A stretch of 64,000 bases of DNA, taken from Salvia splendens (Eukaryota > Streptophyta > Magnoliopsida > Lamiales > Lamiaceae). Below the pieces are notes generated by a model that saw nothing but the letters and a program-made list of their open reading frames with translations, did not search any database and had not been told where the DNA came from. The translations under genes and the position numbers were made by a program. Numbering within the stretch: position 1 is the stretch's first letter; each line of letters starts with the position of its first letter. Of this stretch, positions 34,409-47,400 are shown piece after piece. The stretch is taken from the NCBI RefSeq assembly GCF_004379255.2, contig NC_056036.1:3596001-3660000 (forward strand), in the 5' to 3' direction.

Positions 34409-34929
34409 CCCACAAGCACGGTGCCCGCATACCTCCTCGTCCCTTTTCTCTGTCTCTCACTCTCCCCGGCGCCCTCCTCTCTCTTTCTCTCTCCTCTAAA
34501 CCGCCGCAATCGGTGGAGACAAGCATCGCTCCGGCGAATCTTAAATCCAGATCCGCCGTCCACGCCCCAGATTTAAAAATTTTCCGATTTTCCAATCCCC
34601 CTCTCTCTACTGTTCATTTGCATTTTTCTCGGAAATTCATAAATTCTCCGCCTCATTATTAATAAAATCAAACTCCTTTTATTTTTGCCCTTTCAATATT
34701 TTTCTCAAAGTCAAAATGCACAATTTTTTTTTATAGCCCTCTCTGTCTCCCTCCGTCTAATTTACTTGTGATTTTTAACCTTTTCTGCTTTTTCACTCTC
34801 TGTTAAACCGTTTTTGCCGTTTAAATTCAATCCAATTAAATTGTCTTTGTAGTTTTCACCTCAATCTGACGGTTCTACCCTTTGAGGGATTTAGCTGACG
34901 TGGCACTCTATTACAAATAGACGGTCAGG

Positions 34930-35349
34930 ATGAGTAGTTACCCCGCGCGAAGAATATTGACACCTGGGGCCACACGCAAGCGGAAAGAGACGGAAGCGCC
35001 GTTAGTTCCACTGACGTCGGTCACCCGCGCCGTTAGTGGGGCTACGACGTCGTCTAAGGGAGCCGAGCCGCAGCCGGTCGCATCGAACCGGCTCTTAGCC
35101 GGGTACATGGCCTACGAGTTCCTGACCAAAGGAACTCTTTTCGGGCAGAAGTTCGACCCGGGGCGGGCCGAGGCGATGCCGGTTAACGTGGCGGAGCCGA
35201 AGAGGAACAGGCATGGTAAGGAAGCCGGGCCGATGGTGAAGCCGAAGCCGGAGAGTTATGCTGAGGTGGCAAATATAATTAGAAGCGATGCGGTCCACAT
35301 ACAGGGAGTAGTCAACCCCACGCAATTAGCTCGGTGGATTCAAATGTAG
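34930..35349 (+). CDS. EDA6: Small conserved plant protein, EDA6 (EMBRYO SAC DEVELOPMENT ARREST 6)-like
   Basis: 139 aa in one exon, no signal peptide or membrane segment. The N-terminal half is Ser/Thr/Pro-rich and disordered. The conserved parts are RLLAGYMAYEFLTKGTLFGQ, then FDPGRAEAMP, and a C-terminal SYAEVANIIR … GVVNPTQLARWIQM block ending at the stop. I recognise this as the plant-only family that includes Arabidopsis EDA6/MEE37, named after embryo-sac and embryo defects; its biochemical role is unknown. The nearest downstream gene is PHO1-like, and EDA6 is next to PHO1 in Arabidopsis as I recall, which supports the name. Codon use is GC-rich compared with its surroundings. Confidence 0.75.
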   Translation: MSSYPARRILTPGATRKRKETEAPLVPLTSVTRAVSGATTSSKGAEPQPVASNRLLAGYMAYEFLTKGTLFGQKFDPGRAEAMPVNVAEPKRNRHGKEAGPMVKPKPESYAEVANIIRSDAVHIQGVVNPTQLARWIQM

Positions 35350-36713
35350 ATTTTCACGGACACGTGGAAGCATCTCGCTGCGCTGTCCACGTGATCTCTT
35401 GTAGAATTCCCTGCTATGCCGTATGAAACGGCGACGTATGTATGTACGCAGAGCTTGAATTCTCTCTTTTCCTACTGCAATATTATATCAAACGCATCTC
35501 CTCTTTTCATTTCGAATACTGTGTTTGTCCCTCTTTGATTTTGGTGTTTTGCTTGGTTGAATTTGTGGTGTTAAAAGTTGAATCTGCATGCATTTAGTCA
35601 TGAGCGAATGATGCAGTTATTTTGAATTGCCGAGCACGTGCTTGATTTTGCATGCAGATGTAGTTTCAGATTCAATGCAAACTATGTGACTCTCAATTCG
35701 ACTTTAAATCTATCAATGCTTTTATGTATTCCCACATTTTCAACTTATTAGTTTGATCTGTTAGAACATATACTTCTAGCAATATTCACTTGTTTTGTTG
35801 CTGCCGCCTGAATTATGAAAGAAAATATAGTACTCCTCCTAGTATCTTTTATGGAAGAAAATTTGTTAGTGATGTTTGTATTTCTTGTTTATTTGATGAC
35901 ATGATTTGGAATTTGACTACAAGAAAAACTACTCCCCTTTTGTCTCTATGGGTTTCAAAACTGGTGTCGATTTTATTCGCTGAGGATATATACAATTTTT
36001 ATTATCCACTAAGTTATCAATCTTATACTCCTATTATGAGTGAACACAGATACAGTTGTATAATACATATCATGTTGATTTTATGAAATTACAAGTTAGA
36101 TATATGTATGTTGTAGCAGTATCACACATATAGCAGCTAAGTGTTGGGTACGGTACGGCTTATGGGACTCTTTAGATGTGATGAGATACATACTGGAAAG
36201 GAGACGGACTCATTAGATGTGATGATCCAAGAACCAGACGTATAATAAGATTTAGACAATAGTTACACTAGATCGAGCATTCAGAATTCGGTCACTCCTG
36301 GAGTATAGAAACCTTAGCCAAGAACCTTGACATAATCGAAACCATGCTCAAGTGTCTTGTTACGTTCCAAGAAAGAGCGTAGAAATCCGTCATGACTCAA
36401 ACTCAGAAACAATGGTCATTGGATGGGCCGGGCCGGCTGACTGACCCGAAAGTGGAACGGGCAGGGTTGATTTTTGGTAGGCTTCTGTCCGACTCGGCCT
36501 GCTACCTCAAACTGACGGCTTTAATAATGACTAATTGATATTAGACATGACTAAGAGTTGTGACTAGTACGAATTGACAGCTTTGACAGCAGCTATCAAA
36601 TTAAATACACGATTAATTACTAGCCTACATGAGTAGACGTTATTAAAAATACTTTATCCAACATTGCCCTTTGGATGTACAAGTGGGAATTGTGGTGGTA
36701 AGCAACCCAGTAA
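35350..36713. other. 3' flank of the EDA6-like gene and intergenic
   Basis: 3' UTR region, then AT-rich sequence. No further gene, RNA or clear transposon boundary is seen. Confidence 0.55.
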
Positions 36714-37241
36714 GGGCACCCGCAATGGGGTGCCCGATGGCGTCCATCGTCCTTGGGCGCGGATGATGCCCACATTGTGGGTGGCCGCCATCGTCTGCGC
36801 CCTACGTCCGCACCATTGTGGGCTCGGCGGACGATGGCGCGGACGGTAGGCCATCGTCCGCGACATAGGGCGCCCCATTGCGGGATCGGCGGACGATGGC
36901 ACGCGTTTTTTATAGTTATTTAAACCTCGTTTCCCATTCACTTGTTCGTACGAACATCTCACCTCTCTCATTTCGCTCATCTCTCACATTTCTACCTCTC
37001 TCAAATGCCAAAATGAACCACGACGATGACGCCACTAGTTGCGTATTTTTTAAATTCGTATTGTAATGTATTAATTTCTATAAATGAAATGAAGTTTTTC
37101 CCCAATTTTTGTAGTTAATTAAATATTCAAATAAAATGAAAATGCATAGGGCGCGCCATAGGGCGTCACATTGCAGGTGGGGGTAGGAGGATAAAACTGC
37201 TGACGTGGCGCACCCTTTAGAGCGCCCCATTGCTAATGACC
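36714..37241 (+). mobile_element. Deleted PIF/Harbinger derivative (MITE)
   Basis: Ends GGGCACCCGCAATGGGGTGC and GCGCCCCATTGCTAATGAC, flanked by TAA (36711-36713 and 37242-37244). Interior CGGACGATGGCGCGGACGGT words match the 25856 and 27648 elements. A relic of the accessory ORF leader (CTCTCATTTCGCTCATCTCTC followed by an ATG near 37003) remains, showing origin by internal deletion. Confidence 0.88.
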
Positions 37242-37698
37242 TAATAAATACTAAAGGGGTAAACTGTAAAAAGATCGAATATGCTAAAGACCAATAATAC
37301 AAACTTCATGAATAATAGCAAAACTGAAAACAAAAAATTGGTGTAAGATATTCTTCCTTAAAATTGGGCCTTCACTTAGTAGCGGAGCTCAGCCCAATAT
37401 TAAAATATCTACAACCAATGAATGGGTAAAATATAGTTCGGTCACTAAAATATTACCGTTGAAACTCTATTTTAAGACATTTAAATAATGTATATACCTT
37501 TCAAGCGATACCAAATTAAACGCCAGCGATTTTATTTTTCAGGTACAAATTTTGGCAACAAATACTACTCCTATGTCCCCATTATGTGTCCCGATTTTTC
37601 ATTTTAGTCGCTCATTTATTAATTTTTTCACTTCATTTTTATTACTTTTGATAGTGGGTCTTACATTCCACTTATTCATTCTCATTCACATTTTATTA

Positions 37699-37919
37699 CT
37701 CCCTCTGTCCCACAAAAATATAGACATTTGGGGTGGCACGGGAATTAATACAATTGGTAAAGTAAGAAAGTGATAGAAAGAAAAAGTAATTATAGTATGG
37801 TCAGTGGAAAATGTGGTCCACCCTATTAGAGAAAAAGAAGTTATCAAAAATAGAAGGTAATCTTTTTATGAGACATCCCAAAATAAAAAAATGTCCTTAT
37901 TTTTATGGGACGGAAGGAG
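37699..37919. mobile_element. Stowaway MITE
   Basis: Ends CTCCCTCTGTCCCACAAAAA and TTTTATGGGACGGAAGGAG are inverted and flanked by TA (37697-37698 and 37920-37921). Confidence 0.88.
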
Positions 37920-40900
37920 TATTATACTTATACTCCATACAAAAATAGTATGACTCATATTCCACTAATTTTTTCAACCCATTTTTTTTACAACTATTAA
38001 AACTCATGCCGAGTCAAAGTAGGACATTTATTAAAACTCATAATAGATGCACCACCACTTGGTGGTAAATGTGTAATGTTATTTGAATTTTGAATGGTCT
38101 AATTTGTAATAAAATGAATCAATAAACAAATAATCTTTCAAAAGCCAAGCTAAATTTACATATTGAAGCATATTTAATAATTAGACCATTTTAAATTTTT
38201 TTGAGATATGCACCAACGATATTTGAATCTATTATATATGAGGTCGCATAGATTGGCATCGATAAGTAAACCAAATGCTTATAAGAATACTTTACAAAAT
38301 TTAACAACTTGTATTTCACTTTAACAAAAAATACCGTAGTGATAAAATCTTGTACTTGAGCCTAGTCATGATAACATTACTTACATTCTAAATTCCAAGA
38401 AGCAAGTTCAACTTTCGATCCCATTCTATACCTTTTTCTCCTAATATCAATCTAGTTGTAGATAACACAAATACAAGTGCAAACTAAATAACTAAAAGTA
38501 TTTTGTGGTTATAGTCATGTTAATGCTTTTCTCTTTCTCTTGAGAAAAATAGTCATAATGCTTATCTTGATTGGGAGTTTGGCACTGCACAATCCAGTTT
38601 GGTATCGATGACCTTGTTTTAAAAATTTAAAAATAAAAAAGATGCATGGTATTGAATTCTCACTAATTAGTGCTCTTGTACTATATTCTTTTTTTTTGGT
38701 TGAATTGTATGTGTTGTACACTATTGCATGGGCTTGTAATGGATACTACAGTTGGATTATCTAAAAGTTTTTTTTAATTAATCGAAAAAGGCTCGAGTTG
38801 GCACGCAGCGAGCAAAAGTTCGAGATAAGCGGTCAAAAGCCCAACGCAAAAACCAAAATAGACAAATTCAGCAACACGACAACATTACAACATAACAAAA
38901 AAAAAACAAAAGTTGAATCAAAGTTAGTCAACTTCATTGCCAAAGAAACACGCGCAACAACAAATCACGAGCAAAAGCCAAAGCGTAAGGTTGGGACTCG
39001 AGGACACAAACCTGGTATAAATCTTCAACCAAAATCTGATATCGTTCACTTGATTAATCGACAACTCTGTCGTGGGAGAAGTTTGGACACCCACTTATGA
39101 CTTCACTATAGTTTCCCATTTTCCCTTCATTTCACACACCTCATAATTAGTTCAAGCATATGCATAGCATGTGTTGGACCCATTAAATATTTTAATAATT
39201 CATATTGGATTCGATATCTTTTTGTAAAAAGTCTTTTAATTTCTTTATTTCTTATGTTATTACATTATTTTGTATATTATGTGAACTTTTGAAGTATGGT
39301 ATAGACGTATAGTAGCAAAATACAGTACTGTACTATACAATTAGAACTTCGAAAAGGAAATGCAGTGTGTATATATTAGAAAGGCAAGATAACATTGCTA
39401 ATAATTTATTTAGTCTTATTTTCTCTGGCATAATTTTTTCTCATTATTATTGAACAATAATCATTTTGAAACTCTCTTGATAACCTCCTTTCCTTTTGGC
39501 ATTTTATTGTCTTGGGCAAACTAATGTATATAGATACCATTCATAACATCAAATAATTTTTCATTTTATTCTCAATTGGACCCTGCTTATTTTTGGTTGT
39601 GTCGTCATTTATCTTTATCAAAAACTTTCATTGTTTTGTTTTCCATAGAAACCCGCATCCAGATAACATTGCTCATGATATTTTCATATAAATTTACAAC
39701 CGAATTAGAGAATAGACCCTAACTAGATTTATAATAATTTTTCGTTCAAATCATCTTAGCACCACACACACACAACGTTTCCAACACAACTAAAAAAGGG
39801 CAATGTTCCAACATTTTTATCTTACTAATTAAGTAAATAAAAATAATCCTATCTTAAGAGGAGTCGCCACCAAACTACGAAATTAATAAAGTAAATAGTA
39901 CTTTTACGTTAACCAGAACTTTGATGCATCTCCTCGTCATCAACTACATATTGCTACCTCTTTATTTTCCCACTTCGTGTCGTTTTCATTGATCCTCTTT
40001 TGGCAAAATTGATTCCATCATTAACTATTCTTACTCACAAAACACAATCGTCCTATTCACAAATTCGGTGTGTAACTCATTAAAACGACATTTAAAAAAA
40101 TTCATATCGGATTTCATCTTCTATATATAATTAGATGAGTAATATATTAAATACGATTTTTTAAGCCAGTCTGCCACATCCCAAATCTTGCACAATTTCA
40201 CTAATTTAGTGGTCATGAAAAAAAAAATCCAATGTTTTTTTTGTCAATTTCTTATAAATAAATTGCTCAAAAGGAAGCATAAAATAAAATAATGATTTTT
40301 TTACTGTGGAGAAATTTTAATTAAGAGTAATTAATAATGTGCGATCCCTTAATTTATTTAAACACGTCTAAATAATTTACAAGTTCTTTAACATTTTGAT
40401 AATATATAGGTATTTTGAATTTAAAAAAAAAAACATGCCACAAAATAGTACTCCACCAAACACCGTGTCAAATTTTGATGAAAACAATTAAACAACCTTG
40501 TCGCATGTCGGGACATAGTTAAAATATTATGATTTGAAATATGAATAACCAAATTACTCCATCACATAAGTGCTGCTCCAACAAAATCGATTTTTTTAAA
40601 AAAATATAAGTATTTTTTATTTAATTTTATAATGACTCATCTTCTCGATTTAATGGATAGGAAGGGTACGTCTTGCCAATGAAGTTGTTCATCTTATAAT
40701 TTTACAGCTAAAAAAAGGATGTAATGTTAACGGAATTGTCCAAATGTGTATCAAAAACAAATTGAATGATGTGACATAATGACTAAGTAAGAAAATTACT
40801 TGGTTGATATAATGAAACGGTTCGGTCAAAATCCATTTTCTACCCACTAACTAAGCACCATGTTTATCTTTTATAAAACATTTTTATTTATTAGAGGAAA

Positions 40901-40929
40901 CTTAATTATGTCAACTATTAATTTAAATA
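37920..40929. other. Gene-poor AT-rich intergenic
   Basis: Three kilobases without a supported gene, RNA or bounded element. Confidence 0.55.
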
Positions 40930-41065
40930 TGTTTTAAATGTTCAACTGTAGATTCAGGGGCTCTTGATAATTCGAGAACATCTAATTAAAGAACATCTAA
41001 TTAATTTAATTAGATGTTCTCGAATTATCAAGAGCCCCTCAATCTACAGTTGAACATTTAAAACA
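40930..41065. repeat. Near-perfect 59-bp-arm palindrome with 18-nt loop
   Basis: The left arm 40930-40988 and right arm 41007-41065 are reverse complements with one mismatch. Core words are GGGGCTCTTGATAATTCGAG and CTCGAATTATCAAGAGCCCC. The loop repeats the end of the arm (GAACATCTAATTA), so a short part occurs three times. No target duplication is clear. It could be a foldback MITE, a template-switch product or a young small-RNA precursor. Confidence 0.93.
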
Positions 41066-44000
41066 GATTTACAATAGTTTTATGCAACCCCATACTATAC
41101 CAACATCAAGTAAATTTTATCAAAATCTAAAGTGGGCTAAATTCCAAACTTGTAGTCACAAAACTAATTTATGAAATCTAACTTAAGGAATCCCAATAAT
41201 TTAATTTTACTTCATTTTAAAAATATTAATTTGAAATTCATGCAGTTTGCAAGGATTTCTCCCATGATCTTGGGCAGTTTTTATTTCAACATAATAGAAT
41301 TACTTAGACATCGGATTTTCCGGGTCGGGTCGGGTCGGTCTTGGACCCAACACCTCTTCATTGTGAACCAATTAACACAAGTTTTATAGTACTCCGTAGT
41401 AGTAAAGTTAGAATTTATTTTAATCAAATACCATTTCATAATTATCCATCTCGTTTAAATTGATACAATTTTTTTTTGCAATTTCCTATCAAAATTATGC
41501 ATTTTTAAAAATTGAAATATCATGAAACAAAAAAATATTCGTTGAATTAGACAAAGGGATTATGTGTATGTCACATCATGAATCGTGCCTATATATACAT
41601 ACACAAATTCTCAGCTAAAACCCATACGTACTAACATGGAGTATATAAATATTTCATCTGTCCAATAAAAATAAAATATTTTTCTTTTGGGGTTGTCCCA
41701 CTAAATATAAAATGCTTCATAAAATGGAAATACCTTATTTTTACTTTTTTTACTCTCTCATATTTTATTCTCTTTCATTTATTCACAAAATAACATTACA
41801 TAAAATCTCGTGTAAAAAACAAAGCATTTCGTATTTAATGAGACGAGAGAGTATATATTTTGGAATATTGTAGATCTAAATTCATTCTATTAGAAGAAGA
41901 GATAACATATAGTACTATTATTAGTATTTTAATCGCAGTGGGATTCGAGGCACTGACATGATGGCCGGAATATTCAGTTGCGCCACCAACTCCGCCGCGT
42001 AGGATTCTGAAAATGGATCTCTTAAACTTAAACCACCACGTTGTCATACGTATCATTAATTGTCTTTTTTCTACCACTAGTTATTTTCCTACTTTTTTAT
42101 TTTTTAATTTTGGAATTTACCATTTGACGGTTTAACTTAACACGTACACTCTTAATTTCTTTCTTTTGTTAATGCTAGCTAATGGCACCATCATTCTTGA
42201 TTCCACTTCTTTACTTTATGTAAATATATATGTATATAAAGGTACTTTAGATTGTTTGGCCTTATGAATCGAGTACTTTTGAAAAATCTCAAACTTAGTG
42301 GTGGTAGAATTGATGTACAAGAAATTTAAAATTAAAGGCATTATAAAATAGGAATATATAGAAAAAATAATTGACAAAAGATCAAATTATATGTTGAAAA
42401 TATAGAAGAAATTGGATGAAGAAACCTCCATCAATGGAGGATGAAGAAATTATAAAATTGTGGAAAACTGTCGAGCGGGAGAGAAGGCAAAAAATTCATT
42501 AATGGACTACAATTTTTTTGTCAAAGTTACACAGCAAAATACAATAAAGGCCTAATATATAAGCTTGGAGAAGGCTAACACTAACTAATAAAATGCTAAA
42601 CACTATCTAATAAAGAAAAACAATAACAACTAATTATAATTTATTTTTAATTTTAACATTATAAATGCATGAATTATTGTTTAATCGACATCCCAACGAC
42701 TATTATGCTTATGCCAGCCTATGTATTATACTATTATTATTGGCATTCCAAGATAACGGCTTCATATTTAGCCTAATCCATTCTAGAAAGGACTACCATT
42801 GTGCATTCGTATGCATAATATTTGGACTACGAAAAACGTACTCAAATGGAGTACTACAATTAGGTATAGCTTCGGTTACTAGCTCGAGGAATCATTATCC
42901 CATGCTGATATAATATAAAAGCACAAAGAAATAAATTATTATGAAATAGCAAAAAGGAACATATACTGATCATGTTATTGGAATCTACGAATGTCAATGT
43001 GTTTGCATTCGTGTAAGTATGTAACACTTGTTAGAAAATTATTTTTATTTTCACGTTAAATTAAAAGTATAATCTCTTTAATATTGGTGAGAAAAGAGTT
43101 GTGTAATCTATTCCTATTAATTTATTGCATTAATCATTATAATTATTTATGGAAATATCATTGTGTAGCTAGCCAACATTATAGCTGCAAAGCATTACTG
43201 TTAGATAAATTTTAAACGTAGGCATAGCCGATTAGGAAACATGTCATATCTTAACGTAAGACTCCTAGAACACAAAATTTGGGCATTTTTGCCATTTTGG
43301 ATCATATGCAAAAATTAAGGAATACACCGATTTTAATTGAACTTTAATTTTTCATTATAACCCCTCATGTTAATTAAAGAATGAACAACACTACTTTCAA
43401 TTCAAATTCAAAAGGCAAATATTTTTATATTGTTTTACAACAAAAATGTTTTATTTTCAGAAATTTAAACAGATAGTAAGTACTACTTACTATTTGACAT
43501 CATATTTTTCTAGTTTTAACAAAAAATGTGATAACAAGTTAAAATAAGTTAAAAAAGAACAATTTTAAAAAAAAGACAATGAAAATACTAAAAATTAAAT
43601 CAAAATTTATTAAATCAAATTTAAATTTTAAAAAATATATAAATTAATAAATTATATTATAAGAATATTTGTGGCATCCAACATGTGACATATCCTATTT
43701 TTAGAAAAAAAGGGGGGAATATAACGTAATACGAGATCATTTCTAAATGAAAGAGTATATTGCCCAATTTTTACTTTTAGAAAAAGGAACAATTTATTTG
43801 TTTTCCTTTGTGATGGTCTAAACAATATAAATGAATAAGAAAAAAAATTGTAATAATATAATTTTTCTCCTACAATTGTAAATAGGGTAAGATTAGTCAT
43901 AGTAATATGTAATCAATGATGCTACCAAATCAAAACAAATTAACCTATCCTATTCAAATTTGAATTTGAAGGACATTTATTTATACAATTTTTGTAAGTT

Positions 44001-44314
44001 TATCTTTACTCTTAATTGTTATGAGAAAGAAAGGCCCATAAATGCAAAAGCTCAATAAATGATAATCTTCTCAACTTTAACGTACAATATTCGTTTGAAC
44101 GAATTAAATTAAGACATTTAACATCACTAACAAAATGAGTACATATAATACTCTAGCTATTCACACTCTCCACATTTTCATCCTTGAATATACAATACTT
44201 AGACGCTACGTGACCAACTATCCTCCCCCCTATATAACTCGTTTCTTCACCAAAAATTAATTCTATAATTAAACCATATAAATATATGTTTGTTCCACGT
44301 TGTCCCTCCTTCCT
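41066..44314. other. Intergenic upstream of the PHO1-like gene
   Basis: No gene supported. A degraded Stowaway-like element is possible at about 41653-41850 (CATCTGTCC … GACGAGAGAG next to TA). The distal end should hold PHO1 regulatory sequence. I found no P1BS (GNATATNC) or TTGAC W-box in the last 500 bp by eye. Confidence 0.5.
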
Positions 44315-44322
44315 TATAAATA
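44315..44322 (+). promoter_or_regulatory. TATA box of the PHO1-like gene
   Basis: TATAAATA lies 83 bp before the start codon, followed by a CT-rich leader (CTTCTTCTTCCTCTTCTTC). Position and context fit a core promoter giving a short 5' UTR. Confidence 0.65.
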
Positions 44323-44404
44323 CCTTCTCTCCTCTCACCATGAGTCTCATGCTTTTAAACACTACCTCTTCTTCTTCCTCTTCTTCTTCTCTGCCGTCGA
44401 CGAG

Positions 44405-47400
44405 ATGGTGAAGTTCTCGAAAGAGCTGGAAGCGCAGCTCATCCCGGAATGGAAAGACGCATTTCTTGACTATTGGCAGCTCAAGAAACACATCAAAAAG
44501 ATTAAGTTGGCAAGAAAATCCAAACACTCCGACTCTGATTTCGGTCGCTCCATTTTCGACCCCATTCGCCGTCTCGCTGGAAAAATCTCCGGCTCCGCCA
44601 CCGCCCATAAATTGTCCGACAATAACCAGGTGAAAAAATGTATTTCTTTTACGAGATGTCACAAGTTAAAATGGATCATTTCCTTTTTTGGTAAAATTAG
44701 ATCTTTTTAATATTTCTTATTTTGGTCGCTCTCACGTTTTATTCGTTTTTGCACTATTTAATTTTATTCTTCTAATTAATTTTCATGAATTTTGTAGAAA
44801 AGAAATGTCAAAATTATATTGAGATCTAGGAAGGGAACATTAGTTAATGGGAAATATTGTAGGTTTTCATTGTAACGCAATCATGAAAGATGGCATAAAA
44901 TGTGAAAGCTTGAAGAATTTTGCACCAAAAACGGTATTCGATTTTTCTTTTTCTTGTTCATGAAAAAATAGAAGAGAATACAATCACGATACGTCGTTTT
45001 CGAGCAAAATTTAGTGCACTTTATAAAATAAAGGCGAGTGTAGTTACACTAGACTGACAATAAAATTACGTAATTAATGTATTTCAGTTAAATTCATTTG
45101 ATGAACAGTAATAACGAATGTTATTACAAAGTTGCTTGATTTATGTTTATATTGTCTTTATCAATGCGTTAAAGCAGGAAACAGATTTTCGTTGCCTTTG
45201 GATCATGAAGAAATCATGAGAAAGGCAAACTAATTTTAACAACCTGAAAATGATATAAACCAATAAAAGTCGGTGTTTTTTAAATGATAGTATTAATTAT
45301 TTTTGCAGATGAGGAGTAAAATTGGCGAGGATGAAGAAGAAATTGATGAAACAGAGCATACTCAGCTCTTTTCTGAAGAATATGAGGTTATTATCATTTA
45401 TTCTTTTTTCTGATGTTGTGTAGGAATTATCGGAATTAATTCCAATTAATGCATTAATTCTTTAATTCAATACTATCATATATTTATATTATCTAGCTAT
45501 TGTTGCACTACACCTACGAGTCATGGCAAAAATATACATCTCGAATTCTTCATTTTGAGTATTAAATAAAACCAAATTAGTGCTAAGAATAATTTAAATG
45601 AGTACACTAGATGAAGTAAGGATAGCGACAAATCGCTAGTTAACTACTAAACTTGAACATGGGTATATAGGGAGTACTATAATATTCTTTTAATTTGCAT
45701 CTAATGTATTTTTTGTTTAAACTTTTATAAATGAAACAGGTTAGGCTATTTTTTGAGATTTTAGACGATGAGCTGAAAAAAGTAAATGAATTCTATACGG
45801 AAAAAGAAAGTGAATTTCTTGAAAGAGGAGAATTACTAAATAAGCAGCTGGAGATACTGCTAAACCTCAAGCGTGTTCTAAGCCATCGCCGCCACTGGAA
45901 AACCCCGCCGCCTAAGACCGCCACCGGCGACTCGGCGCATGACTCGCCGTCGTGGCAACAGAGCTCGGACTTCTCCGGTTAGTTTCTTTTCCCCTCTCGC
46001 GGTAATATAACAAATATTATTTTTCTATTTTTATAGGACGTACCAAATTAAATAATAAAATTGATCTATTTTTATTGGACAGACTAAAATGGTAAAAATG
46101 TTTTATTTTTATGGGACTGATGGAATAATCTTCACGTGATTTTACATGGACTAGAAAAGAAATGTAAGTAATTCATATAAAATCTTCACTAGCTCATACT
46201 ATTTTTTAAGATAAAAAGTGAATAACAATTTCAATAATGACATAATCTTAAGGTTGAAATTTGAATATGTAAATAGGTCCAATAACCAAAAACTAACATG
46301 ACAAAAAAACAAGTGATAATTCACAAATACACTAAAAATAATTTTAAAAAGTTTTTAGCTTTAAAATGCGAAATAGCCACCTTATTTTTTTTGGTAAGAA
46401 GATGTGTATATTAAGGCACTAAATCAAATTATACATTACTAATTCATGTGTATTTTATTTATAAAAAAAAAAGAGTGTGAAAGTCCGACGACGGAAGAAA
46501 CAACCGACGATGTGATAGCTGCACTAGAAAAAAATGGGGTGAAATTCGACTATTCATCAAAGCCAAAGAAAGGGATGAAGCCCAAGATCACGATGAGACT
46601 AGACATTCCGGCCACGACGCCGGCGCGGACCATCTCCGCCGTCACATCAATGCTGCGTGAGGATTCCTCCAACCACCCCAAAAAAGGAGGAGGCGAATGC
46701 ATCAACCGAAGCAAGATTCAGTCTGCTGATAAGATGATACGAGGGGCATTTGTGGAACTTTACAGAGGCCTTGGTTTGCTTAAAACTTACAGGTTTTCCA
46801 CATTTTCACTTCGCCAATCATGATTTAATATAGTATAAAGTGAGTGAGTGTTGTAATGAGAGTTTGTTTGATGTGTTTTGGCAGCTCCTTGAATATGGTT
46901 GCCTTCACAAAGATACTCAAGAAATTCGATAAGGTATGTGTATAACACGGGATTTATAGTATTTTGGGGTGAGTTCTCCGGTTTGATTCGCGTTTTCAAT
47001 GCATGAACAGGTATCGAATCAGCATGCATCAGTAGATTACCTGAAAAGAGTGAAGAGATCCGATTTCATCAGTTCAGATAAGGTGTAGTAACATTCAATT
47101 ATCTAGAAAATAAGTGTTGAATGTAATAATAATTAACATAAGGTGTTGTGGAAATTAAGGTGGTAAGATTAATGGATGAAGTAGAGTCCTTATTCACAGA
47201 GCACTACACCAACAATGACAGGAAGAAAGCCATGAAGTTCTTGAGGCCACTGCATCACAAAGACTCACATGTTGTCACCTTTTTTGTCGGTACGATGATC
47301 ATGTCTGTTAAATTTTAAGATATTCAAACTAATCTAGATTAAGGCATGAATCAAATTTGTGTTACTGTGGTCACAGGTTTATTCACAGGTAGTTTTGTGA

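Noticed and set aside
34197..34595. 132-codon minus-strand open frame upstream of the EDA6-like gene
   Set aside because: It covers the CT-rich leader read backwards (Arg/Glu-rich run), as expected for the complement of a 5' UTR.
38798..39100. 100-codon plus-strand open frame with Lys/Gln-rich translation
   Set aside because: Low-complexity composition, no family resemblance, no splice or promoter support in a gene-poor stretch.
41310..41340. GGGTCGGGTCGGGTCGG run as a telomere-like or G-quadruplex signal
   Set aside because: Only three short units in otherwise plain intergenic DNA; not the plant telomere repeat TTTAGGG, and too short to interpret.
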